34,179 nt of DNA from an uncultured Clostridia bacterium (GCA_947588875.1 CANPZK010000007.1:1-34179); one strand, 5' to 3'. Numbered from the stretch's first letter, positions 23,664 to 31,827 are shown. Notes: generated by a model from the letters alone, not told the origin. Made by a program: numbers and translations.

Positions 23664-24935
23664 ATGGGAAGAAAAATAAGCACCGCCTGCGTGCAGGGCG
23701 GGTATGAGCCGAAGGACGGCGAGGCGCGCGTTTTGCCGATAATACAGAGCACGACCTATAAATACAACAGCGCCGACACCATGGGCAAGCTGTTTGACCT
23801 TGAGGAGGACGGCTTCTTCTACACAAGGCTCGCAAACCCGACGCTCGACGCGGTCGAGAGAAAGATAGCGGAGCTTGAGGGCGGAGTCGGAGCGATGCTC
23901 ACCTCATCGGGACAGGCGGCCTCTATGATGTCTGTAACGAATATATGCCACGCGGGCGACCACGTCGTATGCGCCAGCGCGATATACGGCGGAACGTTCA
24001 ATCTTTTCAACAAGACCCTGCGCGAGCTTGGGATAGATTTTACCTTTGTAAACCCGACCGCAAGCGAAGATGAGCTTATGGCGGCGTTTAAGGACAACAC
24101 GCGGGCGGTTTTCACCGAGAGCCTCGCAAATCCGTCGCTCGTCGTTACGGATATAGAGATGTACGCCCGCTGCGCCCACGCTCATAATGTTCCGCTGATA
24201 GTCGACAACACCTTCCCAACGCCGATAAACTGCCGCCCGTTTGAGTTCGGAGCGGATATAGTGGTACATTCGACTACAAAATATATGGACGGTCACGCGG
24301 TCGCCCTCGGCGGAGTTATAGTAGACAGCGGAAAATTCGACTGGAAAAAGGGCGGCTATACGATGCTCACGGAGCCGGACGAAACGTATCACGGCGTTGT
24401 CTATACCGAGATGTTCGGCAATATGGCTTATATAGTAAAGGCGAGGACTCATCTTATGCGCGACATGGGCGCGCAGGCGGCCCCGATGAACGCATTTTTG
24501 CTGAATTTGGGACTTGAAACGCTTCATTTAAGAGTGCCGCGCCACTGTGAAAACGCGGCTGTTCTCGCGGAATTTCTTGAAAACAACGACAAGATAGAGT
24601 GGGTGAATTACCCGGGGCTTAAGAGCAGCGAGTACTATGAGCTTGCTCAGAAATATATGCCTAACGGCAGCAGCGGAGTTATATCGTTCGGCGTTAAGGG
24701 CGGCAGAGACGCGGCTGCAAAGCTGATGGAATCTCTCAAGCTTGCGGCTATGGTAATACACGTTGCGGACGCGCGTACCAGCGTGCTTCACCCCGCGAGC
24801 ACCACTCACAGGCAGATGAGCGACGAACAGCTTGCCGACTGCGGCATAAGCCCGAATATGATAAGGCTCTCCGTCGGCATTGAGGATATAGACGATATAC
24901 TCGACGACTTTAAACAGGCGTTGGAGAAGATTTGA
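23664..24935 (+). CDS. metY: O-acetylhomoserine sulfhydrylase (aminocarboxypropyltransferase)
   Basis: PLP enzyme of methionine synthesis, 423 aa, joining O-acetylhomoserine with sulfide (or methanethiol) to give homocysteine (or methionine). It opens ISTACVQGGYEPKDGEAR; the PLP lysine is K206 in VHSTTKYMDGHAVALGG, and FFYTRLANPTLDAVERKIAE and TSSGQAASM are family motifs. Length and the long segment around residues 220-290 favour MetY over the shorter cystathionine enzymes (about 380 aa). AAAGGAGAG precedes the ATG. No SAM riboswitch fits in the 41 nt upstream. The MinD-like ATPase gene starts 4 nt after the stop, which suggests co-transcription. Confidence 0.92.
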   Translation: MGRKISTACVQGGYEPKDGEARVLPIIQSTTYKYNSADTMGKLFDLEEDGFFYTRLANPTLDAVERKIAELEGGVGAMLTSSGQAASMMSVTNICHAGDHVVCASAIYGGTFNLFNKTLRELGIDFTFVNPTASEDELMAAFKDNTRAVFTESLANPSLVVTDIEMYARCAHAHNVPLIVDNTFPTPINCRPFEFGADIVVHSTTKYMDGHAVALGGVIVDSGKFDWKKGGYTMLTEPDETYHGVVYTEMFGNMAYIVKARTHLMRDMGAQAAPMNAFLLNLGLETLHLRVPRHCENAAVLAEFLENNDKIEWVNYPGLKSSEYYELAQKYMPNGSSGVISFGVKGGRDAAAKLMESLKLAAMVIHVADARTSVLHPASTTHRQMSDEQLADCGISPNMIRLSVGIEDIDDILDDFKQALEKI

Positions 24936-24939
24936 TATA

Positions 24940-25608
24940 ATGTTTGAATTTAAGCATCTTACAATAATTTTGGGACATTACGGCTGCGGAAAAACGAATC
25001 TTTCGCTCAACATAGCGCTCGACCTCGCAAGCCGGGGCAAGCGGGTGACGATAGCCGACCTTGACGTAGTAAACCCCTACTTCAGGACAGGCGATTACCG
25101 CGAAATGCTCGAGCAGAGCGGGATACGCGTTGTAGCGCCGGTGTTCGCCGCAACCAATTTAGACAATCCTTCGCTTCCCGCCGCTATGGGAGATATATTT
25201 GAGCCGCACGGCGACGAGTATGCCGTTGTCGACGTGGGCGGGGACGACGCAGGAGCCTTCGCTCTCGGGCAGTATTCAGCTAAGATAAACAGCTATGAGG
25301 ACAAGGATATTTTCTATGTTGTGAATAAGTTCCGCTCGCTTACGTCAACGCCGGAGGACTGCGCCGAAATTCTCCGAGAGATAGAATCCGCGGCGAGGAT
25401 AAAAGCCACGGCGGTCGCGAACAATTCGCATTTGCAGGAGCTGACGACCCCGCAGGACGTGCGCTCCTCGGTCGAATACGCAAAAAAAACGGCGGATATA
25501 CTCAAATTACCGCTTGCATTTACCGCGCTTGAGAGTAAAATAATAGGCGGGGCTCGCGATATTTCTCCCGCGTATGAAATCAGGCGGATAGTTAAGCCTC
25601 CGTTTTGA
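24940..25608 (+). CDS. MinD/ParA-like P-loop ATPase
   Basis: A 222-aa cytosolic nucleotide-binding protein. The P-loop is ILGHYGCGKTNLSLNIA near the start, the switch Asp is in TIADLDVVNPYFRT, and YAVVDVGGDDAGAFALG fits Walker B and what follows. The overall plan is that of SIMIBI ATPases (MinD, ParA, cofactor-insertion proteins), though the P-loop lacks the first signature Lys of classical ParA. It follows metY by 4 nt and precedes the ferredoxin/oxidoreductase operon, from which it is separated by cloverleaf copy 2. I recall similar ATPase genes next to these operons in other Clostridia, so a role in maturing or supplying the iron-sulfur enzyme is a reasonable guess. The precise function is unknown. 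Confidence 0.8.
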   Translation: MFEFKHLTIILGHYGCGKTNLSLNIALDLASRGKRVTIADLDVVNPYFRTGDYREMLEQSGIRVVAPVFAATNLDNPSLPAAMGDIFEPHGDEYAVVDVGGDDAGAFALGQYSAKINSYEDKDIFYVVNKFRSLTSTPEDCAEILREIESAARIKATAVANNSHLQELTTPQDVRSSVEYAKKTADILKLPLAFTALESKIIGGARDISPAYEIRRIVKPPF

Positions 25609-25673
25609 TTTTGCCGCGAACGGTTTATACGCGCCGCAGCAGCCCGTTTTAGCTTAGCGACGGCGACAGAGGA

Positions 25674-25818
25674 TTCGGGGCGGCGACCTCGGCGCGGCAG
25701 CTGCCGCGCCGGAAAAACGCGGCGGCGCAGATCCCCTGACAGGGGCAGGCTTGCCGTAGCGCCGCGTTTTTCGTTAAATTTCCGCCGGAGGCGGAAATTT
25801 AACGGTCGCCGCCCCGAA
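25674..25818 (+). repeat. Cloverleaf palindromic element, copy 2
   Basis: A 145-nt element closed by a perfect 15-bp stem (25674-25688 with 25804-25818). Three perfect arms fill the inside with only one unpaired base between them: 25690-25711 (10 bp), 25712-25724 with 25760-25772 (13 bp, GAAAAACGCGGCG; its loop holds a CCCCT-GAC-AGGGG hairpin) and 25773-25803 (14 bp, GGA loop). Further pairing lies outside: GCGCCGCAG at 25631-25639 with 25854-25862, and GCTTAGCGAC at 25652-25661 with 25824-25833 (9 of 10). CGACAGAGG is repeated directly at 25664 and 25863. The whole gap 25609-25966 contains no gene; after the element it is A+T-rich and leads to a GGAGGGAGG ribosome binding site. Confidence 0.9.
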
Positions 25819-25966
25819 AGCCGGTCGCTCAGCCCAATGCGGCATAGAGCAGACTGCGGCGCCGACAGAGGGCTTAAAACCATCGCCAAATCATTGTAAA
25901 ATTATAAAAATAAAAAATGAAAAACCATAATCAAATTAAAATAAATTCGGAGGGAGGAATTTCTCT

Positions 25967-26173
25967 ATGGCTAAAATCACGGTCAATGAAAACCTGTGCA
26001 AGGGCTGCGAGCTCTGCGTGAACTCATGCCCAAAGCACATAATCGCGCTGAAGCACGACGTTATAAACGCAAAGGGCTATCATCCTGCCGCATTGATAAA
26101 CGAGGAGGAGTGCATAGGCTGTAAGGCGTGCGCGACAATGTGTCCCGATCTTGCTATAACGGTTGAAAGATAA
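25967..26173 (+). CDS. 2-oxoacid oxidoreductase ferredoxin-type (delta) subunit
   Basis: A 68-aa protein binding two 4Fe-4S clusters: CKGCELCVNSCP (residues about 12-23) and CIGCKACATMCP (about 46-57), each CxxCxxCxxxC. It is the electron-carrying small subunit of a ferredoxin-dependent 2-oxoacid oxidoreductase (KorD/VorD type). Order delta-alpha-beta-gamma with the next three genes is standard. The ribosome binding site GGAGGGAGGAA is very strong, in keeping with high expression. The gene begins about 150 nt after the cloverleaf repeat. Confidence 0.93.
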   Translation: MAKITVNENLCKGCELCVNSCPKHIIALKHDVINAKGYHPAALINEEECIGCKACATMCPDLAITVER

Positions 26174-26200
26174 CGATTAGGAAAGGAATGAATAATAAAA

Positions 26201-27262
26201 ATGGCAGAAAGATTTTTAATGAAGGGTAACGAAGCTCTTGCAGAAGCCGCAATACAGGCGGGCTGCCGCCATTTCTTCGGTTATCCTATAACTCCGCAGA
26301 CGGAGCTTGCGGCATATATGTCCAAGAAAATGCCGAAGGTCGGCGGTACATATCTTCAGGCGGAGTCGGAGCTTGCGGCGGCGAATATGGTGCTCGGCTG
26401 CGCGAGCGCAGGGTGCAGGGCGATGACCTCGTCAAGCTCGCCCGGAATAAGCCTGAAAACGGAGGCTATATCCTATATGGCAGGCTCGGACGTTCCGGCG
26501 CTCATAATCAACGTCCAGAGAGGCGGCCCCGGACTCGGCGGCATACAGCCCTCTCAGGCGGACTATTGGCAGGCGACAAAGGCCACGGGTCACGGCGACT
26601 TTCAAATACTCGTCTTTGCTCCGGCGACGGTGCAGGAGATGGTAAACCTTGTCGGCAAGGCGTTCGACCTCGGCGATAAATACAGAATGCCGGCGATGAT
26701 ACTCGCCGACGGTATGCTCGGGCAGATGATGGAGCCGGTTGAAATACCGGACGGCAGCAATACCGAGCTGCCCGAAAAGCCGTGGGCGACGAACGGACAC
26801 CAAAACAAGAGAGAGCACAATATAATCAACTCGCTCTACCTCACGCCGCAGGCGCTGGAAAAGCTCGTGCGCGAGAGATTTGAGAGATACGAGATAATAA
26901 AGAAAAACGAGCAAATGGCTGAGGAGTACCTCACGGACGACGCGGATATAATCGTGGTGGCATACGGAGCGTCGGCGAGAGTTTCGCACAGCGCGGTGGA
27001 CAGCGCAAGACAGCAGGGAATAAAGGCGGGGCTTATAAGACCGATAACGCTCTGGCCGTTCCCGACGGATACGCTCGCGAAGGCGGCGGAGCACGCGAAG
27101 GCGTTTTTGAGCGTCGAGATGTCAATGGGTCAGATGGTAGACGACGTAAAGCTCGCGATAAACTGCTCAAGACCGGTAGAGTTTTACGGCAGAACAGGCG
27201 GAATGATACCAACGCCCGATGAGATTTTACAGCAGATAATTGAGCTTGGAGGCGAGAAATAA
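26201..27262 (+). CDS. vorB: 2-oxoacid:ferredoxin oxidoreductase alpha subunit (VorB/KorA)
   Basis: Alpha subunit (353 aa) of the complex that oxidatively decarboxylates 2-oxoacids to acyl-CoA and reduces ferredoxin. [20 protein letters not shown] with [10 protein letters not shown] is the family's TPP-domain start, and [20 protein letters not shown] and [20 protein letters not shown] are also conserved. The length and the separate small ferredoxin and gamma genes fit branched-chain 2-oxoacid (3-methyl-2-oxobutanoate) or 2-oxoglutarate enzymes. The substrate cannot be settled without structural comparison. The stop overlaps the next ATG by one base. Confidence 0.92.
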   Translation: MAERFLMKGNEALAEAAIQAGCRHFFGYPITPQTELAAYMSKKMPKVGGTYLQAESELAAANMVLGCASAGCRAMTSSSSPGISLKTEAISYMAGSDVPALIINVQRGGPGLGGIQPSQADYWQATKATGHGDFQILVFAPATVQEMVNLVGKAFDLGDKYRMPAMILADGMLGQMMEPVEIPDGSNTELPEKPWATNGHQNKREHNIINSLYLTPQALEKLVRERFERYEIIKKNEQMAEEYLTDDADIIVVAYGASARVSHSAVDSARQQGIKAGLIRPITLWPFPTDTLAKAAEHAKAFLSVEMSMGQMVDDVKLAINCSRPVEFYGRTGGMIPTPDEILQQIIELGGEK

Positions 27263-28017
27263 TGGCAGTCGTATTTACAAAACCGCACGCGCTTACGGAC
27301 GCGCCGTTTCACTACTGTCCCGGCTGCACCCACGGAATAATACACCGCCTTGTAGCGGAGGTAATAGACGAGCTTGGGGTAGAGGGCAAAACGGTCGGCG
27401 TTTCGCCGGTAGGCTGCGCCGTAATGAACTATGATTATTTCAACTGCGATATGGTCGAGGCGCCGCACGGCAGAGCGCCGGCAGTCGCAACGGGTCTTAA
27501 AAGAGCCAAGCCCGATAACGTGATATTTACATATCAGGGCGACGGCGACCTTGCCGCGATAGGAACGGCTGAAACGGTGCACGCGGCTACAAGAGGAGAG
27601 AATATAACGGTAATTTTCGTAAACAACACGATATACGGAATGACGGGCGGACAGATGGCGCCGACCTCGCTGCCCGGTCAGGTAACTCAGACGACCCCGT
27701 ACGGCCGCGACGTAAACACGGCGGGATACCCCGTAAGAGTGTGCGAGATGCTCTCAACGCTCGACGGAGTGGCGCTTGCACAGCGCGTCGCGGTGGACAG
27801 TGTAAAACATGTAAACGAGGCTAAGAAAGCGATAAAAAAGGCGTTTCAGAACCAGATAGACAAAAAGGGTTTTTCGATAGTCGAGGTTCTGTCCACCTGT
27901 CCGACAAACTGGGGACTGACTCCGGTCGAGGCGCTCGATTGGCTGAGAGAAAAGATGATACCTTATTATCCGCTCGGCGTGTATAAGGACGAGGAAAAGG
28001 GGGCAAGGCTGAAATGA
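27262..28017 (+). CDS. 2-oxoacid:ferredoxin oxidoreductase beta subunit, thiamine diphosphate-binding
   Basis: A 251-aa subunit that holds thiamine diphosphate. [18 protein letters not shown] carries the first conserved Cys pair; [16 protein letters not shown] is the GDGD motif of the cofactor site, and [20 protein letters not shown] is the NNxxYGMTGGQ motif. [13 protein letters not shown] near the end is family-typical. It overlaps the alpha gene by one base and the gamma gene by four (ATGA), so all subunits are coupled. Bacterial homologues are called KorB, VorA or the beta subunit depending on substrate. Confidence 0.93.
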   Translation: MAVVFTKPHALTDAPFHYCPGCTHGIIHRLVAEVIDELGVEGKTVGVSPVGCAVMNYDYFNCDMVEAPHGRAPAVATGLKRAKPDNVIFTYQGDGDLAAIGTAETVHAATRGENITVIFVNNTIYGMTGGQMAPTSLPGQVTQTTPYGRDVNTAGYPVRVCEMLSTLDGVALAQRVAVDSVKHVNEAKKAIKKAFQNQIDKKGFSIVEVLSTCPTNWGLTPVEALDWLREKMIPYYPLGVYKDEEKGARLK

Positions 28018-28550
28018 GCACAAATTATAATATGCTGCTTGCGGGCTTCGGCGGACAGGGAATACTGTTCGCGGGCAAGGTAATAGCCTACGGCGGACTC
28101 AACGACGGCAAGGAAATATCGTGGCTGCCGTCCTACGGCCCCGAGATGCGCGGCGGCACGGCAAATTGCAGCGTCTGCATTTCCGATAAGGCGATAGGCT
28201 CGCCGCTTGTAACATCGCCCGATACGTTTATCGCGATGAATCTTCCCTCGTTTGATAAGTTTATCAACGACGTAAAGCCCGGCGGCACGGTGATAGTTGA
28301 CAGCTTTCTCATAGACAGAAAAGTGGAGAGGGACGACCTCAACGTGTTTTATGTTCCGGCTACAAAAATAGCCGAGGAGCAGGGACTCAAGGGTCTTGCG
28401 AATATTATCCTCGTCGGTAAGCTCTTTAAAGAAACCGGCTTTTGCACCGAGGAGGCTCTCTATAAGGCCGTCGAAAAATGCGTTCCCGCGAGAAAGGCAA
28501 ATATGCTTGATTTGAATAAAAAGGCTATAAAGCTCGGCATGGAGCAGTGA
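28014..28550 (+). CDS. 2-oxoacid:ferredoxin oxidoreductase gamma subunit
   Basis: A 178-aa subunit that binds coenzyme A or supports electron flow in the complex. [20 protein letters not shown] is the standard N-terminus, [19 protein letters not shown] and [11 protein letters not shown] are the conserved parts. Directly overlaps the beta gene. The HAD phosphatase gene follows two bases after the stop, so it is probably on the same transcript. The operon order (ferredoxin, alpha, beta, gamma) is complete; together the four genes make one enzyme used in amino-acid or central carbon fermentation. Confidence 0.93.
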   Translation: MSTNYNMLLAGFGGQGILFAGKVIAYGGLNDGKEISWLPSYGPEMRGGTANCSVCISDKAIGSPLVTSPDTFIAMNLPSFDKFINDVKPGGTVIVDSFLIDRKVERDDLNVFYVPATKIAEEQGLKGLANIILVGKLFKETGFCTEEALYKAVEKCVPARKANMLDLNKKAIKLGMEQ

Positions 28551-28551
28551 G

Positions 28552-29190
28552 ATGATAACTCCTAAATGTATTTTCTGGGATTATAACGGAACTTTGATAG
28601 ACGACGTGAGCGTAGCGCTGGATTCGGTGAACGATATGCTGATAAAGCGGGGTATGCCCGTCATAGATATGGAGCAGTACAAAAGCTACATAGACGTTCC
28701 AATCTCGAAATTTTACGAGCATATTTTTGATTTAAATGAAGTCCCGTTTGACGTCATAGCCGAGGAATTTGCCCTCGGCTATGAAAAACATATTCCCGAG
28801 GACCCGGTGATGGACGGAGCAAAGGAACTGCTATGCTATTTTGCGAATGCGGGCAAATTTCAGGCGATAATCTCAGGCTCGCACAAAAGCTCCATCGAAA
28901 CGGGACTTGAGCGCTTTGGACTGCGTGAATATTTCGACCTCGTGTCCGGCGCGGACGATTTAAGAGCGGGCAGCAAGATAAGCCGCGCCGAGAGTATAGC
29001 GCGCGAGCATTGCCGCAGCAGCCGCGATATTCTTGTCATAGGCGACTGCGTTCAGGATTACGAGGTGTCAAGACGGCTCGGCGCAAACTGCGTGCTTTTA
29101 ACGGCCGGACACCAGAGCCGGGCGGACCTTGAAACGACGGGAGCGGTGGTTGTGGACTCGCTTTGCGAGATAAGGAAATATGTGCGGTGA
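28552..29190 (+). CDS. HAD family hydrolase (phosphatase)
   Basis: A 212-aa haloacid dehalogenase-fold phosphatase. Motif I is IFWDYNGTLIDD, with Asn in place of the second Asp (DxN rather than DxD); motif II is the Ser in IISGSH, motif III the Lys in AGSKISRA, motif IV VIGDCVQDYEVSR (GDxxxD). A helical cap follows motif I, as in phosphoglycolate phosphatase-like members. A WDxNGTL first motif occurs in a known HAD subgroup, so activity is still likely. The ATG at 28552 follows the gamma subunit gene almost directly. The substrate is unknown. A short hairpin (CGGGC-GGCA-GCCCG) stands in the 84 nt before the sortase gene. Confidence 0.87.
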   Translation: MITPKCIFWDYNGTLIDDVSVALDSVNDMLIKRGMPVIDMEQYKSYIDVPISKFYEHIFDLNEVPFDVIAEEFALGYEKHIPEDPVMDGAKELLCYFANAGKFQAIISGSHKSSIETGLERFGLREYFDLVSGADDLRAGSKISRAESIAREHCRSSRDILVIGDCVQDYEVSRRLGANCVLLTAGHQSRADLETTGAVVVDSLCEIRKYVR

Positions 29191-29274
29191 CTGCATACGG
29201 CGGTACGGACGGTATAATTTGATTGGAGTAAATCGGGCGGCAGCCCGTTTAAGGATTTTCTCGGAGTTGGTTGA

Positions 29275-30144
29275 ATGGCTGAAAAGAAAAAAAGTGAAAA
29301 GGGCGTCGGTATTCTTGTCGCCGCTGCACTGCTCGTGGCGATAACAGTCGGTGCGCTGAGCTGGTATTTTATAAACGGCCAGACCAATACCGACTTTCTT
29401 AAAAGCTCGTCCGCCCAAAGCGGTACGGACAATTCAAATAAAACCGGCGGCAATTCGTCGGGAGATGAAGCCGACAAGAGCGCGGCGGGAGCCGGAGCGC
29501 ATTATACGGTTGAAAAGGATAAGGACGGCAACGACATCTACAAGTATTCCGATATTCCTATTGATTTTGAAAATATGCAGGAGATAAACGAGGATCTCTA
29601 CTCCTGGATATACATTCCAAACACACAGATAGACAACCCCGTCGCCCAGTCGAAAAACAACGACGAGTATTATCTGTCGCACGACATATACGGAAACTAC
29701 TCAATTTACGGAACTCTCTTTACCGAGCATTACAACTCAAAGGACTTTAACGACCCAAACACAATAATTTACGGTCACGATATGTTAAACGGCTCGATGT
29801 TCCAAAACCTCAAGCTGTATGAGGACAAAAAATATTTCAATGCGAATCCGTATTTCTATATATTCACGCCGAATAAGGTGCTAACCTATGAAATATTCTC
29901 CGTGTTTTTTAACGACGACAACCATTTGATGTATACATACGATTTTAAAAACAAGGAGGACTTTCAGAGGTTTATCAACAAGGCTATTGACAGAAACCCA
30001 AAGACGGCGAATATAAGAAAGGACGTCGAGGTCGATAACGGAGATAAGCTCGTGACGCTCAGCACAAGCGACGCGGACAACGAGGGGGTAAGGCTTCTTG
30101 TCGTCGGAAAGCTCATTGACGAGCAAAAATTTGATAAAAAATAA
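29275..30144 (+). CDS. Class B sortase with Ser at the catalytic Cys position
   Basis: A 289-aa membrane-anchored sortase-fold protein. A basic N-terminus (MAEKKKSEKG) and membrane segment at about 10-34 lead to a Ser/Gly-rich linker (about 43-75) and the class B domain: WIYIPNTQIDNPVAQSKNND, YYLSHDIYGN, TIIYGHDM with H168. Sortases normally have TLxTC; here residues 261-265 read TLSTS, so the nucleophile position is S265 (AGC at 30067-30069), while Arg (R273 in EGVRLLV) is kept. Either the enzyme is inactive, or it works with Ser, or the base is an error: TGC to AGC needs one change. No LPXTG-type substrate gene is adjacent. A strong terminator follows. Confidence 0.88.
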   Translation: MAEKKKSEKGVGILVAAALLVAITVGALSWYFINGQTNTDFLKSSSAQSGTDNSNKTGGNSSGDEADKSAAGAGAHYTVEKDKDGNDIYKYSDIPIDFENMQEINEDLYSWIYIPNTQIDNPVAQSKNNDEYYLSHDIYGNYSIYGTLFTEHYNSKDFNDPNTIIYGHDMLNGSMFQNLKLYEDKKYFNANPYFYIFTPNKVLTYEIFSVFFNDDNHLMYTYDFKNKEDFQRFINKAIDRNPKTANIRKDVEVDNGDKLVTLSTSDADNEGVRLLVVGKLIDEQKFDKK

Positions 30145-30148
30145 TTCC

Positions 30149-30188
30149 GCTGTCTGTTATGCGCGCCGCGCGTGGCAGACGGCTTTTT
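30149..30188 (+). terminator. Intrinsic terminator after the sortase gene
   Basis: A long stem with several G-T pairs (GCTGTCTGTTATGCG opposite CGCGTGGCAGACGGC) is followed by TTTTT at 30184-30188, five bases past the sortase stop. Confidence 0.85.
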
Positions 30189-30197
30189 GCTGTCCGC

Positions 30198-30226
30198 TTG
30201 AAAAGAGCGGTTGCCGGTGCTATACT
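30198..30226 (+). promoter_or_regulatory. Promoter of the ClC channel gene
   Basis: TTGAAA (30198-30203), a 17-nt spacer, then TATACT (30221-30226) preceded by TGC, an extended -10. It starts just after the sortase terminator, about 65 nt before the start codon. Confidence 0.7.
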
Positions 30227-30291
30227 GATTTTGCGGGAGTTTTGAAGAATCGGCTCGGCTTTATTCCGCAGAAGAAATTACAGGTGATAAA

Positions 30292-31551
30292 ATGATAGAT
30301 TTTAAACCGCACGCAAAAACAATAAAAGATTTCTTGACCGCCTTCCTGAAGTGGCTTATCGTATCCGTACTCTGCGGATTGATTGGCGGACTTATCGGCG
30401 CGGCGTTTGACAAAAGCGTCGGGTATGTCGCGCGGCTGCGCGACGTTTACCCGTGGCTTCTGTTTCTTCTGCCTCTCGGCGGCGTAGTGATAGTCGCGCT
30501 TTATAGGCTCTTTAAAATGGACGAGAGCGTCGGCACGAATAATATAATCAATTCCGTGAGAACCGGCAACGGAGTGCCGGTGATACTCGCTCCGCTTATA
30601 TTTGTCAGCACGGTAATAACGCATTTGTGCGGCGGCTCCGCCGGGCGCGAGGGCGCGGCTCTCCAGCTCGGCGGCACTCTCGGGGCGAAAATCGGAACTC
30701 AGATGAAGATGCAGGCAAAGGACGAAAATATAGCCATAATGTGCGGAATGAGCGCGGTCTTTTCGGCGCTTTTCGGCACTCCCGTTACCGCGACCGTGCT
30801 CGCTATGGAGGTCACAAGCGTCGGCGTTATGTATTACGCGGCGTTTCTGCCGTGCGTTTTTTCCTCAATAATCGCGCTGAAAACCTCGACGCTTCTCGGC
30901 GTTGTTCCGTTTACGCTGAAAATAGACAAGCTGCCGGAGTTTCACGTTCTGCTCGTCGCTCAGGTTATTTTAATAGCGGCTGTCTGCGCCGGGGTCAGCA
31001 TAGTATTTTGCTTTTTGATGAAGCTCGCCAACCGCTATTTAAGGATATACATCAAAAATCAGTATATCAGGGCGATAGCCGGCGGCTGCGCGATAATCGC
31101 CCTTACGCTCCTGCTCAACACTCGGGACTACAACGGAACGGGAATAAACATAATCGAGCAGGCTGTGAATTTTGGTCAGGTGCGGCCCGAGGCTTTTGCT
31201 TTGAAACTGATATTTACAGTCATAACGATAAGCAGCGGCTACAAGGGCGGCGAGATAGTACCCACGTTCTTTATCGGGGCGACTCTCGGGGGGCTTATCG
31301 GCAGCCTTATCGGCCTTGATGTGAGCTTTGCCGCCGCGATAGGACTTATCGCCCTTTTCTGCGGCGTTACAAACTGCCCGATAGCGTCGGTTATGCTAAG
31401 CGTTGAGGTGTTCGGCACGGCCGGGATACTTCCGTTTGTGACCGCCTGCGCCGTAAGCTATATGCTCTCCGGTTATTACGGGCTTTACAGCAGTCAGAAG
31501 ATAATGTACTCAAAGCTCAGGGCGGAGCTTATAAACATAAACACGAAGTGA
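30292..31551 (+). CDS. ClC family chloride channel or anion/proton antiporter
   Basis: An integral membrane protein of 419 aa with about ten or more hydrophobic segments, typical ClC length without C-terminal CBS domains. The selectivity motifs are GGSAGREGAALQLGG (GREGP type; the Glu is the gating residue) and GYKGGEIVPTFFIGATLGG (the GxFxP counterpart). TATVLAMEVTSV and CPIASVMLSVEVFG are the inner-helix positions. The ATG at 30292 has AGGTGA upstream. It stands alone with its own promoter, and its transcript would run into cloverleaf copy 3. Whether it is a channel, a Cl/H exchanger or a fluoride exporter cannot be decided by eye. Confidence 0.9.
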   Translation: MIDFKPHAKTIKDFLTAFLKWLIVSVLCGLIGGLIGAAFDKSVGYVARLRDVYPWLLFLLPLGGVVIVALYRLFKMDESVGTNNIINSVRTGNGVPVILAPLIFVSTVITHLCGGSAGREGAALQLGGTLGAKIGTQMKMQAKDENIAIMCGMSAVFSALFGTPVTATVLAMEVTSVGVMYYAAFLPCVFSSIIALKTSTLLGVVPFTLKIDKLPEFHVLLVAQVILIAAVCAGVSIVFCFLMKLANRYLRIYIKNQYIRAIAGGCAIIALTLLLNTRDYNGTGINIIEQAVNFGQVRPEAFALKLIFTVITISSGYKGGEIVPTFFIGATLGGLIGSLIGLDVSFAAAIGLIALFCGVTNCPIASVMLSVEVFGTAGILPFVTACAVSYMLSGYYGLYSSQKIMYSKLRAELININTK

Positions 31552-31561
31552 TTTGCTCGCC

Positions 31562-31827
31562 GGTGACTGCGGGAGGATAGGGCGAGCTGTCGCGCGGCTC
31601 GTTTTTACGGTGTGCGTGCGTCAGGGTACGGTTCGGGCGGCGACCCGCGCGGCTGCGCCGCGCGAAAAGCGGCGGCGGGGAGAGCTGCCCGAACAGAGTA
31701 CAGTTCCTGCCCCGCCGCGCTTTTGCGCGCCATTCCGCCCGCAGGGCGGAATGGCGCCGGTCGCCGCCCGAACCCCTCGCCGCCCGCAGCAACCTTGCCG
31801 AGAATACAGCGACAGCTCGCGGTCACC
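31562..31827 (+). repeat. Cloverleaf palindromic element, copy 3, with outer inverted repeats
   Basis: The inner element, 31630-31774, is closed by a perfect 16-bp stem (31630-31645 with 31759-31774). Arms: 31646-31664 (8 bp, TGC loop), 31665-31680 with 31710-31724 (15 bp and one bulged G; starts AAAAGCG, ends GCGCTTTT) and 31727-31757 (14 bp, GCA loop). Outside it, GCGAGCTGTCGC at 31582-31593 pairs perfectly with 31809-31820, and GGTGAC at 31562 pairs with GTCACC at 31822, making one large imperfect palindrome. It fills the first half of the gene-free gap 31552-32011. The rest is A-rich; no clear promoter for dacF is seen there, and the open frames in it are GC-driven. Confidence 0.9.

Noticed and set aside
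25674-25818. tRNA or tmRNA because of the cloverleaf shape
   Set aside because: The element is about twice the length of a tRNA, has no T-loop, anticodon or CCA-like features, and the arm lengths do not fit.
25314-25889. Minus-strand open frame spanning the ATPase gene end and copy 2
   Set aside because: It is antisense to a real gene, reads through a palindrome and shows no family motif.
26432-27094. Long antisense frame opposite the alpha subunit gene (others at 16240-16893 and 23904-24527)
   Set aside because: Composition is Arg/Leu/His-rich as expected for shadows of GC-rich genes; the sense strand has a clear gene in each case.
29213-29218. TATAAT as promoter for the sortase gene
   Set aside because: The -10 is perfect but no acceptable -35 lies at 16-18 nt, so I did not annotate it as a feature.
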